A DNA stretch of 64,000 nt from Rariloculus sp965263005 (GTDB taxonomy: Bacteria; Pseudomonadota; Gammaproteobacteria; Steroidobacterales; Rariloculaceae), in assembly GCF_965263005.1 (NCBI RefSeq), contig NZ_OZ253579.1:1-64000 (forward strand), written 5' to 3'. Shown here piece after piece: positions 1-12,836 of this stretch. Numbering within the stretch: position 1 is the stretch's first letter; the number at the start of each line of letters is the position of its first letter. The position numbers and the translations under genes were made by a program. The notes under the pieces are model-generated. The model saw only the letters and a list, made by a program, of their open reading frames with translations. It was not told the origin of the DNA and ran no database searches.

Positions 1-2
1 AG

Positions 3-956
3 CTCGAGCTGAGCCCGATCTGCGCTTCGTTCCGGCGTCTCGGCTGGGGCCGCGCGATCGGCTCTTCCGGCACGATCAGGGCGGCCGCCGAGATCGCGCA
101 TCAGATGGGCCTGGTCGAAAACGGAGTGACGCTGAACGCCCTCGAAACGCTCATAGACGAGATGATCGAGGCGCGGCGCATCGATAATCTCGATCTGCCC
201 GGCCTGTCATCGGACCGCGCCCCGGTGTTCCCGGGCGGCATCGCGATCCTCGTCGAGATCATGAGCAACCTGTCGATCGACCGCATGGACGTCAACGACG
301 GCTCGCTGCGGGAAGGCCTGCTCTACGACATGTTTGGCCGCATGCATCATCATGATCCGCGCGAGCGTTCCGTTCGCGCGATGCAGCAGCGCTACCACGT
401 CGACGAAGAGCAGGCGCGGCGCGTGGAGGCGACGGTGCTCGCATTGCTCGACAGGGTCGAACAGCAATGGCGGCTCGACGACGAGCAGTTTCGCCCGCTA
501 TTGCGGTGGGCGGCAATGCTGCACGAGGTCGGACTCGATATCGCCCACGCGCGCTACCATGAACATGGCGGCTACCTGCTCGCGAACGCTGACATGCCGG
601 GGTTTGGACACCTCGAGCAGCGGCTGTTGGCGACGCTCGTCGCCTACCATCGCCGCAAGCTTGACGGTATGTCGCTCGACGAGGTACCCGAGCGTTGGCG
701 CACGCCGTTGTTCAGACTCATCGTGCTGCTCAGGCTCGCCGTCCTGCTCAATCGGACTCGCAGCCCCGTCGAGCTGCCCGACATGGGGATGGTCTGCGCG
801 ACGGAACGCCTCGAGGTGCTGCTGCCGAGGGCATGGTATGCCGAGAATCCGTTGACTCAAGCCGATCTCGGCCAGGAGCAGGCCTGGCTTCAGACGCGGG
901 GCTTCGATCTCGGGCTCGGGACGTTGGCGGCCGTTCTGGAAGTCTCCGCGAGCTGA
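3..956 (+). CDS. ppx: Exopolyphosphatase (Ppx/GppA family), 5' end outside the window
   Basis: The reading frame is open from the left edge, so only the last 317 residues are present. Visible residues 20-27 read GSSGTIRA, a conserved element of the Ppx/GppA sugar-kinase-like fold. Further on, LHEVGLDIAHARYHEHGGY matches the C-terminal HD-like helical domain of long, E. coli-type exopolyphosphatases. Members remove terminal phosphates from polyphosphate or act on pppGpp in the cytoplasm. The gene converges on ppk and the two coding ends overlap by 67 bp, which places synthesis and degradation of polyphosphate side by side but on opposite strands. GppA is the alternative; the ppk neighbour favours Ppx. 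Confidence 0.9.
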   Translation, partial: LELSPICASFRRLGWGRAIGSSGTIRAAAEIAHQMGLVENGVTLNALETLIDEMIEARRIDNLDLPGLSSDRAPVFPGGIAILVEIMSNLSIDRMDVNDGSLREGLLYDMFGRMHHHDPRERSVRAMQQRYHVDEEQARRVEATVLALLDRVEQQWRLDDEQFRPLLRWAAMLHEVGLDIAHARYHEHGGYLLANADMPGFGHLEQRLLATLVAYHRRKLDGMSLDEVPERWRTPLFRLIVLLRLAVLLNRTRSPVELPDMGMVCATERLEVLLPRAWYAENPLTQADLGQEQAWLQTRGFDLGLGTLAAVLEVSAS

Positions 957-3010
957 TCGAGCAGGCGCGTTTGCGCGGAGACGGCTTCCACGTCAATCGA
1001 CCGGGAAATCCGTCTGTAACTGCCGTCGGCCTCGAGCTCCCAAGCCTGGCTGTTGTCGGCGAGGTAGGTATCGAGATCGCCAATCAGCCGTGCCTTCAAG
1101 CTTGCGTCGCGGATCGGGAACATGACCTCGATGCGGCGAAACAGATTGCGGTCCATCCAGTCCGCGCTCGAGCAGTAAACCTCTTCGTCGCCGCCGGCAT
1201 GAAAGTAATAGCAGCGTGTGTGCTCGAGAAAGCGGCCTATGATCGAGCGCACGCGGATGTTCTCGGAAATTCTTGGTGTGCCGGCCCTGAGGCAGCAGAC
1301 ACCGCGCACAATCAGATCGATGGATACCCCGGCCATTGACGCCGAGTAGAGCGCTCTTATGACTCCCGGTTCGACGAGCGCATTGATTTTCGCGATGATG
1401 CGGCCCGTGCCGCCAGCGACGGCAAGCTCCGTCTCCCGCCCGATCAACGCGAGCAGTTTCTTCTGCAAAGCGAACGGCGACTGGGTCAGCTGCTTGAGCT
1501 CGGATGCCCTCATCAGGCTCGTGAGCTGCATGAATATCTGATGCACGTCCTCGCCGAGCTCTTCGTCGGCCGACAGCAAGCCATAATCGGTGTACGCCCG
1601 CGCCGTCTGCGGATGGTAGTTGCCCGTTCCGAGGTGCACGTAGCGCCGGAGGCGGCCCGCTTCCCGGCGCACGACGAGAATCATCTTGCAGTGTGTCTTG
1701 TAGCCCACGACGCCGTAGACGACATGAGCGCCGGCTTCCTGCAGCTTGCTCGCGAGTTCGATGTTCGCCGCCTCGTCGAATCGCGCCCGAAGCTCGATAA
1801 GCACCGTGACTTCCTTCCCGGCCTTCGCGGCGGATACGAGACTCTCGACGATCGGTGAATCGGGCGTCGTTCGATACAGCGTTTGCTTGATCGCTACGAC
1901 GTCGGGATCGTTAGCCGCACGGTGCACGAAATCCATGACCGGAGTGAAGGACTCGAACGGATGGTGCAGCACGATATCGCCTTTCGCGACCGCCTTGAAC
2001 GGGCTCACGTTGACGAGTGTCTTCGGCAGCTTGGGCGTGAAAGGCGGGTACTTGAGGTCGTTGCGGTCGACGAGATCGTAGACGGCGAGCAGGCGATTCA
2101 GATTGACGGGCCCTGGAACCCGGTAGAGGTCCTGGTGCGTCAAGTGGAAATGCTCAAGCAGATATTCGGCCGACGCGTCGGGGCAGTCGTGCGCGAGCTC
2201 GAGTCTCACCTCATCGCCATAGCGGCTCTCGAACAGCTCGCCCTCAAGCGCCCGCATGAGGTCGTCGACAGCCTCGTCGTCGACGTACAGTTCGCTGTTC
2301 CGCGTCACTCTGAATTGGGAACAGCCCGTGATCCGTATACCGGCGAAGAGCTGATCGACGAAGGCATGAATGACCGAGGAGAGGAAGACAAAGTCCGTCC
2401 CGCCGGTCCCGATGAGCTCGCGCGGGAGTTCGATCAATCTGGGCAGCGAGCGCGGCGCCTGGACGATCGCGCGACGGCATTGACGGCCGAAAGCATCCCG
2501 GCCGTGGAGGCCGACGATGAAGTTCAAACTCTTGTTCAGGATGCGCGGGACCGGGCGTGTCGGATCCAGTGTCGTCGGGCTCAATACGGGGACGATCTCC
2601 GACTGGAAGTACTGCTCCAGCCACAACTGCTGATCCTCGGTCCAGTCGTCGCGCCGCACGAAGCGAATGCCTTCCTTGCGCAATTCAGGAATCAACACCT
2701 CGTTCAACAGGCAGTACTGCTCCGTGACGATCTTCGCGGTGACTTCGTTGATCGTGCGCAATACCTCGGCGGGACTCATGTTTTCCGGTCCGGTCGGCGC
2801 AGCGCTCACTTCGACGCGTTGCTTCAGACCTGCGACGCGAATCTCGAAAAACTCATCCTGATTCGTCGACGTTATGCACAGAAACTTGAGCCGCTCGAGC
2901 AGTGGCACGGCTTCGTCCTTTGCCTGGTGGAGCACGCGCATGTTGAACTCGAGCTGGGAGAGCTCGCGGTTGATGTAATAGTCGGGCGACTTGAGGTTGG
3001 GCGCATCCAC
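890..3010 (-). CDS. ppk: Polyphosphate kinase 1
   Basis: This is PPK1, which polymerises the gamma phosphate of ATP into polyphosphate at the inner membrane. The N-terminal YINRELSQLEFN, the phosphohistidine region GYKTHCKM and the downstream YTDYGLLS are all present. The frame is open back to a GTG at 3190 that overlaps the anmK stop, but those first 60 residues look unconserved. The in-frame GTG at 3010 gives about 706 residues, close to the roughly 690 of the family, so I chose it. A TATACT -10-like hexamer lies about 45 bases upstream of this start, but I see no good Shine-Dalgarno, so the start is uncertain. The 3' end overlaps ppx. Confidence 0.93.
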   Translation of the reverse strand: MDAPNLKSPDYYINRELSQLEFNMRVLHQAKDEAVPLLERLKFLCITSTNQDEFFEIRVAGLKQRVEVSAAPTGPENMSPAEVLRTINEVTAKIVTEQYCLLNEVLIPELRKEGIRFVRRDDWTEDQQLWLEQYFQSEIVPVLSPTTLDPTRPVPRILNKSLNFIVGLHGRDAFGRQCRRAIVQAPRSLPRLIELPRELIGTGGTDFVFLSSVIHAFVDQLFAGIRITGCSQFRVTRNSELYVDDEAVDDLMRALEGELFESRYGDEVRLELAHDCPDASAEYLLEHFHLTHQDLYRVPGPVNLNRLLAVYDLVDRNDLKYPPFTPKLPKTLVNVSPFKAVAKGDIVLHHPFESFTPVMDFVHRAANDPDVVAIKQTLYRTTPDSPIVESLVSAAKAGKEVTVLIELRARFDEAANIELASKLQEAGAHVVYGVVGYKTHCKMILVVRREAGRLRRYVHLGTGNYHPQTARAYTDYGLLSADEELGEDVHQIFMQLTSLMRASELKQLTQSPFALQKKLLALIGRETELAVAGGTGRIIAKINALVEPGVIRALYSASMAGVSIDLIVRGVCCLRAGTPRISENIRVRSIIGRFLEHTRCYYFHAGGDEEVYCSSADWMDRNLFRRIEVMFPIRDASLKARLIGDLDTYLADNSQAWELEADGSYRRISRSIDVEAVSAQTRLLDQLAETSRTAANVPSPRSKPRV

Positions 3011-3186
3011 GATCGACGGTTGGCCGCGGAGTTCATTCCAGCCGGGTCTTACAGTATACGATGCCTGATGCCGCAATTCGTGGGCGCAGGCCGCCGGCGC
3101 GGCGCTCGCCGAGCGCTTGACGGTGCGGGACAGGCAGATCGGGTCGCCATCGGCTGCACGGCGCCGGCCGGCCAGGCATGCCGGCA

Positions 3187-4287
3187 TCACGCGCCACGAT
3201 ATGCCCCACCGAGGACGAGTGCCCGGTCTGCGCCGGTTACCGTCGGGACGTTGCCTGGTGTGCGGGCAAGTCGAGCACGAGCAAGCCAGGCGAACGCGGC
3301 AGCTTCAACCCAGTCCGGCGAGATGCCGTGTGCGTCGCTCGACTCGACCGGGCACCGCGCCAGTCTGCTCAGGCGGGCGATCACATCACTATTGTGGGCA
3401 CCGCCGCCGCAGACGATCAAGCGGTCGGGCTCCCGTGAGTCAAGCGCGCGGCTTACCGTTGCCGCGGTCAGCTCCGCCAACGTGGCCTGCACGTCCGCGT
3501 CGGCCGGGACCTTGGGCAAGTCGTGCACATATCGCTCTGTCCAACCGAGATTGAATAGCTCTCGTCCGGTCGATTTCGGCGGATCGAGGGAAAAATACGG
3601 CTCGGTGAGGAAACGGCCCAACAAAGCCTCGTTCACCTTGCCCGATGCTGCCCAGCGGCCATCCCCGTCATAGCCCCGGCCCTGGCAGCGGCTGATCCAG
3701 CCGTCGAGCAACGTATTGCCGGGGCCGGTATCGAAGCCGATCGTCGGCTGGCCTGGTTCGAGCAGTGTCACGTTCGCGATTCCGCCGATGTTGGCGACGA
3801 CGCGTACCTCGTCGCTCGAACCGAACAGCCACTCGTGAAACGCAGGCACGAGCGGAGCGCCCTGGCCGCCGCAGGCAACGTCAAGGCCGCGAAAGTCGGC
3901 GACCGTTGCGATGCCCGTACGGGCAGCCAGACTGTTCGGATCACCGAGCTGCAGCGTGAACGGTTCGGGGCCGTTCGGGTGATGGTAGACGGTCTGGCCG
4001 TGGTGCCCGATCGCTCGAACTTCCGCGGTCTCAACCCCGGCTTCGTCGAGCAGATCGATGGCGCACTGGGCGAAAAACCGCCCTAGCGCAACGTCGACGG
4101 CGCCAAGCTCGACGAGCGTCGTTGTCGGGTTGTCGATGAGCGTACGCACGCGCTCGTGCAGCGCCTTGTGATACGGGGTGGTCCGCGAGTGCACGAGCGT
4201 GCATCGGTGCTCGTCGAGCATGACGAGCACGGCGTCGACGCCGTCGATACTGGTCCCGGATATCAGGCCGACGTAAAGCTCGCTCAT
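3187..4287 (-). CDS. anmK: 1,6-Anhydro-N-acetylmuramic acid kinase
   Basis: AnmK opens and phosphorylates anhydro-MurNAc released by lytic transglycosylases, giving MurNAc-6-phosphate in the cytoplasmic arm of peptidoglycan recycling. The protein is 366 residues, the usual family length. It starts with the phosphate-binding loop GLISGTSIDGVDAVLV and carries the second ATP/sugar motif GFDTGPGNTLLDGW, followed by a late CGGGAHN. It lies about 35 bp downstream of the M23 endopeptidase on the same strand. This pairing of a wall hydrolase with a recycling kinase, next to tyrS and an rrn operon, resembles the arrangement I recall from Pseudomonas. Confidence 0.95.
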   Translation of the reverse strand: MSELYVGLISGTSIDGVDAVLVMLDEHRCTLVHSRTTPYHKALHERVRTLIDNPTTTLVELGAVDVALGRFFAQCAIDLLDEAGVETAEVRAIGHHGQTVYHHPNGPEPFTLQLGDPNSLAARTGIATVADFRGLDVACGGQGAPLVPAFHEWLFGSSDEVRVVANIGGIANVTLLEPGQPTIGFDTGPGNTLLDGWISRCQGRGYDGDGRWAASGKVNEALLGRFLTEPYFSLDPPKSTGRELFNLGWTERYVHDLPKVPADADVQATLAELTAATVSRALDSREPDRLIVCGGGAHNSDVIARLSRLARCPVESSDAHGISPDWVEAAAFAWLARARLARTPGNVPTVTGADRALVLGGAYRGA

Positions 4288-4321
4288 TCGGCAAGCCTAC
4301 CCGTTATCGGCGTACCGCGCG

Positions 4322-5719
4322 CTAGTCCGCGGCGTCGGCGACCCGGGTCCGCGGGTAGAGGTCGAGCTGACGCCACAGCGTCGCGGTCGTCACCTCGAAG
4401 TCCTGTCTATACTTGGCCGGAATCGGATCCGCCGGCGACAGCGAAACCGTACGCGGATTTCTGTGCACACCGCCGATTCGGTACTCGTAGTGAAGATGCG
4501 GCCCGGTTGCCAGCCCCGTGCGTCCGACATAGCCGATGATGTCGCCTTGCTTGACGTGGTTGCCGACCCGCGGCTTGCCGTAGCGTGACAAGTGCCCGTA
4601 CAGCGTCGTGATGTTGCCGCCGTGGCGGAGGATTACAACGTTCCCGTAGCCGCCGTTTGCACCGCGGAACTCAACCGTGCCGTCGCCGGCCGCTTTGACC
4701 GCCGTGCCGGTCGGCGCCGCGTAATCGACGCCGCGGTGGGCGCGAATCGTGTTTAGCACCGGATGCCTGCGGTTCGGATTGAAATTGGAGCTGATGCGCG
4801 TGAAATCCACGGGCGCGCGTATGAACGCCTTGCGGACGCTCAGGCCCTCGGGGGTGTAGAAGTCGTTGTGCCCGGCGGCGTCGCTGTATCGGGCGGCCCG
4901 ATAGCTTGCCCCCCGGTTGACGAATTCAGCGGCCAGGATGTCCCCGTTGCGCAGCTTCACACCGTCTCGCCACAACTCCTCGTAGATCACCGTGAACTCG
5001 TCGCCGCTGCGAACGTCCTGTATGAAATCGATGTCCCACTGGAAGATCCCGGCCATTTCCATCGTTACGCGGTCGGAAACGCCGGCGGCGGCGGCGGCTT
5101 CGAACAGCGACGACCCGATCACCCCGTGCGCGTCGACTGTGCGGGTGTCGACATCGCGTGCAATCGTCAACGCCTCGAAGCCGCTTTCGTTCCGGCGGAT
5201 CTCGAGTAGCTCGATCTCGTCGATTTCGCGGACCAGCGACAGGACTGTGCCGTCGCGGTGCGTGACTCGAATCTCGTTTCCGGGTCTGAGCAGGCCCAGA
5301 TGCTCGGCGGCATCGGGCAGTTGGACCATCTCGGCGAGGTCGGCGAGCCTCAAGCCGTTACGGCGGAACAGAATCTCCAGCGTATCGCCGCGCCTGACGA
5401 GGAGATCGACGATCATGCCGTCGTGAAGATCGCTTGCAGTTGCCCGCTGCGGATCCGGCCCGATGGGGGCTGGCCCGGCGCCATGCGGTTGCGATGCGGA
5501 AATCGCCAACGGGACTTGTTGAGTCGACACGTGCGAGGCCAGGTTGTCGCTGGCGGATTGTTTCGATTGGTTTGATTCGCTGACGAGCAGCGAGACGGTC
5601 GCGAGCGGGAGCGCCAGGCCCAAAGCGAACCACGACCAGCGCCGGCCGCGCCTCGGTGCGAGGACGTTCGACGAGCCTTCTTTGTAATCGTGGCGGATAC
5701 CGCCCGTGTACGGTTTCAT
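4322..5719 (-). CDS. M23 peptidoglycan DD-endopeptidase, MepM-like
   Basis: This is a 465-residue membrane-anchored wall hydrolase. Residues about 28-47 form one hydrophobic segment after a basic N-terminus, so the rest is periplasmic. Residues about 108-170 resemble an OapA/LysM-type wall-binding domain (VRRGDTLEILFRRNGL). The C-terminal Peptidase_M23 domain (about 320-420) has the zinc ligands HRGVD and HLHYEY, both intact, so it should be active, cutting D-Ala-mDAP cross-links by analogy with MepM. The gene is divergent from tyrS and upstream of anmK. The ATG is chosen because it precedes the anchor. No strong ribosome-binding site is visible. Confidence 0.9.
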   Translation of the reverse strand: MKPYTGGIRHDYKEGSSNVLAPRRGRRWSWFALGLALPLATVSLLVSESNQSKQSASDNLASHVSTQQVPLAISASQPHGAGPAPIGPDPQRATASDLHDGMIVDLLVRRGDTLEILFRRNGLRLADLAEMVQLPDAAEHLGLLRPGNEIRVTHRDGTVLSLVREIDEIELLEIRRNESGFEALTIARDVDTRTVDAHGVIGSSLFEAAAAAGVSDRVTMEMAGIFQWDIDFIQDVRSGDEFTVIYEELWRDGVKLRNGDILAAEFVNRGASYRAARYSDAAGHNDFYTPEGLSVRKAFIRAPVDFTRISSNFNPNRRHPVLNTIRAHRGVDYAAPTGTAVKAAGDGTVEFRGANGGYGNVVILRHGGNITTLYGHLSRYGKPRVGNHVKQGDIIGYVGRTGLATGPHLHYEYRIGGVHRNPRTVSLSPADPIPAKYRQDFEVTTATLWRQLDLYPRTRVADAAD

Positions 5720-5924
5720 TCGGCACCTGACGAGGAGGCGGCCCGTAATCTACCTGCTGGCCAGGTGGGCGTCAAAACCGTTTTCCATGCACTCAAGCAG
5801 CGACGAGCGTTTTTCCGGACCGTTTCGCGCCGTTCGGTACACGATGATCGACCCTCTTGCCGTGTTGTTCTATGCTTCGCCCGCGCTTTGGAGCGAAACG
5901 GCGCCAGACGCACGGAACGACATC

Positions 5925-7136
5925 ATGGCAACAGTGGCAGAACAGATTACGGAGATTGTCCGCGGCGCAGCGGAGATCGTCCTCGAATCCGAGCTCCGGG
6001 ACAGGCTCTCGCAACACAGGCCGTTGACCGTCAAGGCAGGTTTCGACCCGACGGCTCCGGATCTCCACCTCGGACATACCGTGCTCCTGAACAAGATGCG
6101 GCAGTTCCAGGAGTTCGGCCACGATGTCGTATTTCTGATCGGCGACTTTACAGGGATGATCGGTGATCCGTCGGGGCGCAGCGCCACGCGGCCGGCGCTG
6201 ACGCGCGAGGAAATCGATGCCAATGCGGACACGTATAAACGGCAGGTTTACAAGATTCTGGATCCTGACATGACCCGGCTCGAATTCAACTCGAAATGGA
6301 TGGCGCCTATGGACGCCGCGGGATTGGTCCAACTGGCCGCGAAGCACACCATGGCGCGCATCCTCGAGCGCGATGATTTCAAGAAGCGCTATCAGAGCGG
6401 CCAGTCGATAGCGGTTCACGAACTCCTCTATCCGATCGTGCAGGGGTACGACTCTGTTGCGCTCAAGGCCGATGTCGAACTTGGCGGGACGGATCAGACG
6501 TTCAATCTCCTTGTCGGCCGGCAGATCCAGCAATCCTACGGGCAACCCAAGCAAGTCGTGTTGACGGTACCTTTGCTCGAGGGCACGGACGGTGTCAACA
6601 AGATGTCGAAATCGCTTGGCAATTACGTCGGTATCACCGAACCGCCGGACGAGATGTTCGGCAAGCTCATGAGCATTTCCGACGAGCTCATGTGGCGCTA
6701 CTTCGAGCTCTTGAGCTTCCGGTCGCTGCCGGAGATCAGCGGCCTCAAGCGCAGCGTCTCGATGGGGAGGAATCCCAGAGACATCAAGTACCTGCTTGCC
6801 GACGAGATCGTGACGCGTTTTCACGATCAAGCTGCGGCCCGGTCGGCTCAGCAGCGGTTCATAGCGCTGCACCGCCATGGCGAGATACCCACCGATCTTG
6901 AGGTCACGGTGCTCGCCTGTGCCGACCCCGCGATGGGCCTGCCTCAGTTGTTGCGCGAGGCTGGGCTGGCCGCGAGCGCATCGGAGGCGATCAGGATCGC
7001 CAGGCAGGGCGGCGTTCGTATCGATGGCGAGAGGGTCGCGGACCCGACGATGCCGATTCGAGCAGATGGTGAGGCTCGAGTCTATCAAGTCGGCAAGAGA
7101 CGCTTCGCCCGGGTGAAGCTTGTCTCGGAACGATAG
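5925..7136 (+). CDS. tyrS: Tyrosyl-tRNA synthetase (TyrS2/TyrZ type)
   Basis: The enzyme charges tRNA-Tyr in the cytoplasm. The class I signatures are HLGH (within DLHLGHTVLL) and KMSKS (within NKMSKSLGNYV). KAGFDPTAPDLHLGH and GDFTGMIGDPSGRSA are typical of the second TyrRS type found in Pseudomonas and Haemophilus rather than E. coli TyrS. A C-terminal S4 RNA-binding domain begins near residue 335 (LREAGLAASASEAIRIARQ). I use the ATG at 5925 (403 residues); the longer frame upstream adds 73 unconserved residues. It stands just before the rrn operon promoter, so there is no co-transcribed partner in the window. Confidence 0.95.
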   Translation: MATVAEQITEIVRGAAEIVLESELRDRLSQHRPLTVKAGFDPTAPDLHLGHTVLLNKMRQFQEFGHDVVFLIGDFTGMIGDPSGRSATRPALTREEIDANADTYKRQVYKILDPDMTRLEFNSKWMAPMDAAGLVQLAAKHTMARILERDDFKKRYQSGQSIAVHELLYPIVQGYDSVALKADVELGGTDQTFNLLVGRQIQQSYGQPKQVVLTVPLLEGTDGVNKMSKSLGNYVGITEPPDEMFGKLMSISDELMWRYFELLSFRSLPEISGLKRSVSMGRNPRDIKYLLADEIVTRFHDQAAARSAQQRFIALHRHGEIPTDLEVTVLACADPAMGLPQLLREAGLAASASEAIRIARQGGVRIDGERVADPTMPIRADGEARVYQVGKRRFARVKLVSER

Positions 7137-7149
7137 TCGTCGAAAGTCC

Positions 7150-7177
7150 TTGCTATCGGATCGAGCACGACTATAAT
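7150..7177 (+). promoter_or_regulatory. rrn promoter, distal
   Basis: TTGCTA (7150-7155) and a perfect TATAAT (7172-7177) are separated by 16 bp, between the tyrS stop and 16S rRNA. It reads towards the rrn operon. Confidence 0.7.
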
Positions 7178-7246
7178 ACCCGCCCTTCCCGGCCAACAGC
7201 CCTCGGAAGAAGCGCGCAGGCGCCATTTTTCGGGAGCCAAAAGGCT

Positions 7247-7274
7247 TTGACGGACCCCGCAGGCAAGCTATACT
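7247..7274 (+). promoter_or_regulatory. rrn promoter, proximal
   Basis: TTGACG (7247-7252), a 16-bp spacer and TATACT (7269-7274) form a near-consensus sigma-70 promoter. It is followed by a GC-rich discriminator, which is characteristic of stringently controlled rRNA promoters. Two tandem promoters ahead of 16S match the P1/P2 layout of gammaproteobacterial rrn operons. Confidence 0.8.
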
Positions 7275-7303
7275 GCGTGGTCTGCCCGGGGTTTCGCCGG
7301 GGC

Positions 7304-7315
7304 TGCTCTTTAACA
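7304..7315 (+). promoter_or_regulatory. rrn leader boxA antiterminator
   Basis: TGCTCTTTAACA is identical to the E. coli rrn boxA that recruits NusB/S10 for antitermination. A small GC hairpin (CCCGG/CCGGG, about 7285-7301) precedes it in the place of a boxB-like element. Confidence 0.85.
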
Positions 7316-7321
7316 ATCTGT

Positions 7322-7347
7322 CTCAAGCAACTTGTGTGGGCGCTCGC
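7322..7347 (+). other. RNase III processing stem of 16S, 5' arm
   Basis: This stretch is complementary over about 26 bases, with one bulged base, to 9011-9037 downstream of 16S (for example CAAGCAACTTGTGT with ACACAAGTTGCTTG). The pair would form the long stem that RNase III cuts to release pre-16S rRNA. Confidence 0.85.
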
Positions 7348-7430
7348 AAGAGCAATAGTGCCAGAGCAAGAGTTTCCGCGTGCTTGCACGCGGGGGCGAA
7401 TGCTCGAAAAAGCTCACGATCTTTGATCTT

Positions 7431-8986
<1,556 letters not shown>

Positions 8987-9010
8987 AGAGAAAATAGTGC
9001 TTGCGTTCGA

Positions 9011-9037
9011 GCGAGCGCCCAACACAAGTTGCTTGAG
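9011..9037 (+). other. RNase III processing stem of 16S, 3' arm
   Basis: This is the partner of 7322-7347. It lies 25 bases after the 16S 3' end and ahead of tRNA-Ile. Confidence 0.85.
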
Positions 9038-9106
9038 CAGTGCCGGAAGACCGGACCCTCCCTCCGTAGATGAACAATCGCTGAGCTTTCGGGCGGCCGC
9101 ATAAGT

Positions 9107-9183
<77 letters not shown>

Positions 9184-9333
9184 GAATCCTGCAGAGCGGC
9201 GTTGCGGCGCCGCCCATTTGCCGAGTGCACGCTTCGCGTCGCCACGCTTGGCTGGATGCGATCGCGGCGGACCTGCACCTGGTCGAGCGAACATGCTGGC
9301 CGGCAAGGTGATCGGGCTCAAGTGCATCGGCGA

Positions 9334-9409
9334 GGGGCTGTAGCTCAGTTGGGAGAGCATCTGCTTTGCAAGCAGAAGGTCACCGGTTCGAGCCCGGTCA
9401 GCTCCACCA
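9334..9409 (+). tRNA. tRNA-Ala (TGC)
   Basis: The acceptor GGGGCTG pairs with CAGCTCC. The anticodon loop TTTGCAA in a TCTGC/GCAGA stem gives TGC, and CCA is encoded. It is the second spacer tRNA of the rrn operon. Confidence 0.97.
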
Positions 9410-9446
9410 TAATTGAAAGAGAGGTCGGACCTCCTTTCCAGACCGT

Positions 9447-9459
9447 GGTCTTTAAAAAT
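9447..9459 (+). promoter_or_regulatory. Spacer boxA-like element before 23S
   Basis: GGTCTTTAAAAAT resembles the second boxA that E. coli rrn operons carry ahead of 23S (CTCTTTAAAAAT). It overlaps the start of the 23S processing stem. Confidence 0.6.
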
Positions 9460-9474
9460 TTGGAATGATCCGTC
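9457..9474 (+). other. RNase III processing stem of 23S, 5' arm
   Basis: These 18 bases are perfectly complementary to 12593-12610 beyond the 23S 3' end (TTTGGAATGATCCGTC with GACGGATCATTCCAAA). Confidence 0.85.
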
Positions 9475-9476
9475 AT

Positions 9477-9499
9477 CGAAATCCTCGTAGAGGATTTCG
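9477..9499 (+). other. Perfect 10-bp hairpin in the 23S leader
   Basis: CGAAATCCTC, the loop GTA and GAGGATTTCG form an uninterrupted stem. Its position between the processing stem and mature 23S suggests a processing or folding role, but this is inferred only. Confidence 0.7.
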
Positions 9500-9552
9500 A
9501 TATGTCGCACTGTATTTTTATTGCAAAGTTCGAATGCATATTTCTCCTATTG

Positions 9553-9572
9553 GTCTGATCGTCAGACTTTTT
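9553..9572 (+). other. Terminator-like hairpin just before 23S
   Basis: GTCTGA, the loop TCG and TCAGAC are followed by five Ts, 10 bases before mature 23S begins. The shape is that of a weak intrinsic terminator, which boxA antitermination would have to override. Processing is the alternative role. Confidence 0.5.
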
Positions 9573-9582
9573 GGGGTTATAT

Positions 9583-12517
<2,935 letters not shown>

Positions 12518-12592
12518 ATAACACCCAAGGAGTCTGGTGTTGCGTTCGATTGCGCATACAGTGTGAGATCAGCGAGCTCATTGAGATCGCCG

Positions 12593-12610
12593 GACGGATC
12601 ATTCCAAATT
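12593..12610 (+). other. RNase III processing stem of 23S, 3' arm
   Basis: This is the perfect 18-base complement of 9457-9474, lying between 23S and 5S. Confidence 0.85.
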
Positions 12611-12646
12611 GCGGCGTCGCTCCCCAGGGAGAACGTCATACCGGTT

Positions 12647-12764
12647 TGCCTGGCGGCCATAGCGGACGGGAACCACCCGATCCCATCCCGAACTCGGAAG
12701 TGAAAACGTCCAGCGCCGATGGTAGTGTGGTATTTTCCACGCGAGAGTAGGTCATCGCCAGGCT
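12647..12764 (+). rRNA. rrf: 5S ribosomal RNA
   Basis: TGCCTGGC at the 5' end pairs with GCCAGGC at the 3' end. Internal conserved runs such as CCGAACTCGGAAGTGAAA and CGCCGATGGTAGTGTGG identify 5S. It closes the rrn operon. Confidence 0.96.
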
Positions 12765-12772
12765 CTTTATGC

Positions 12773-12802
12773 AAAAACCCCGGCCAGGTGCCGGGGTTTT
12801 TT
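12773..12802 (+). terminator. Intrinsic terminator of the rrn operon
   Basis: The stem CCCCGGC/GCCGGGG with the loop CAGGT is flanked by AAAAA on the left and TTTTTT on the right, 9 bases after 5S. The A-tract makes it potentially bidirectional, so it could also stop the leftward lipoprotein operon that ends at 12837. Confidence 0.92.
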
Positions 12803-12836
12803 GCGTCACATCTGTCGCATCGTTTGTTTGCGGTCA

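Noticed and set aside
1883..3673. A 596-codon open frame opposite ppk and the end of anmK
   Set aside because: It is the complement of two well-supported genes and shows no family motifs.
5793..7316. A 507-codon open frame opposite tyrS
   Set aside because: It runs antisense to an unmistakable synthetase and extends into the rrn promoter region.
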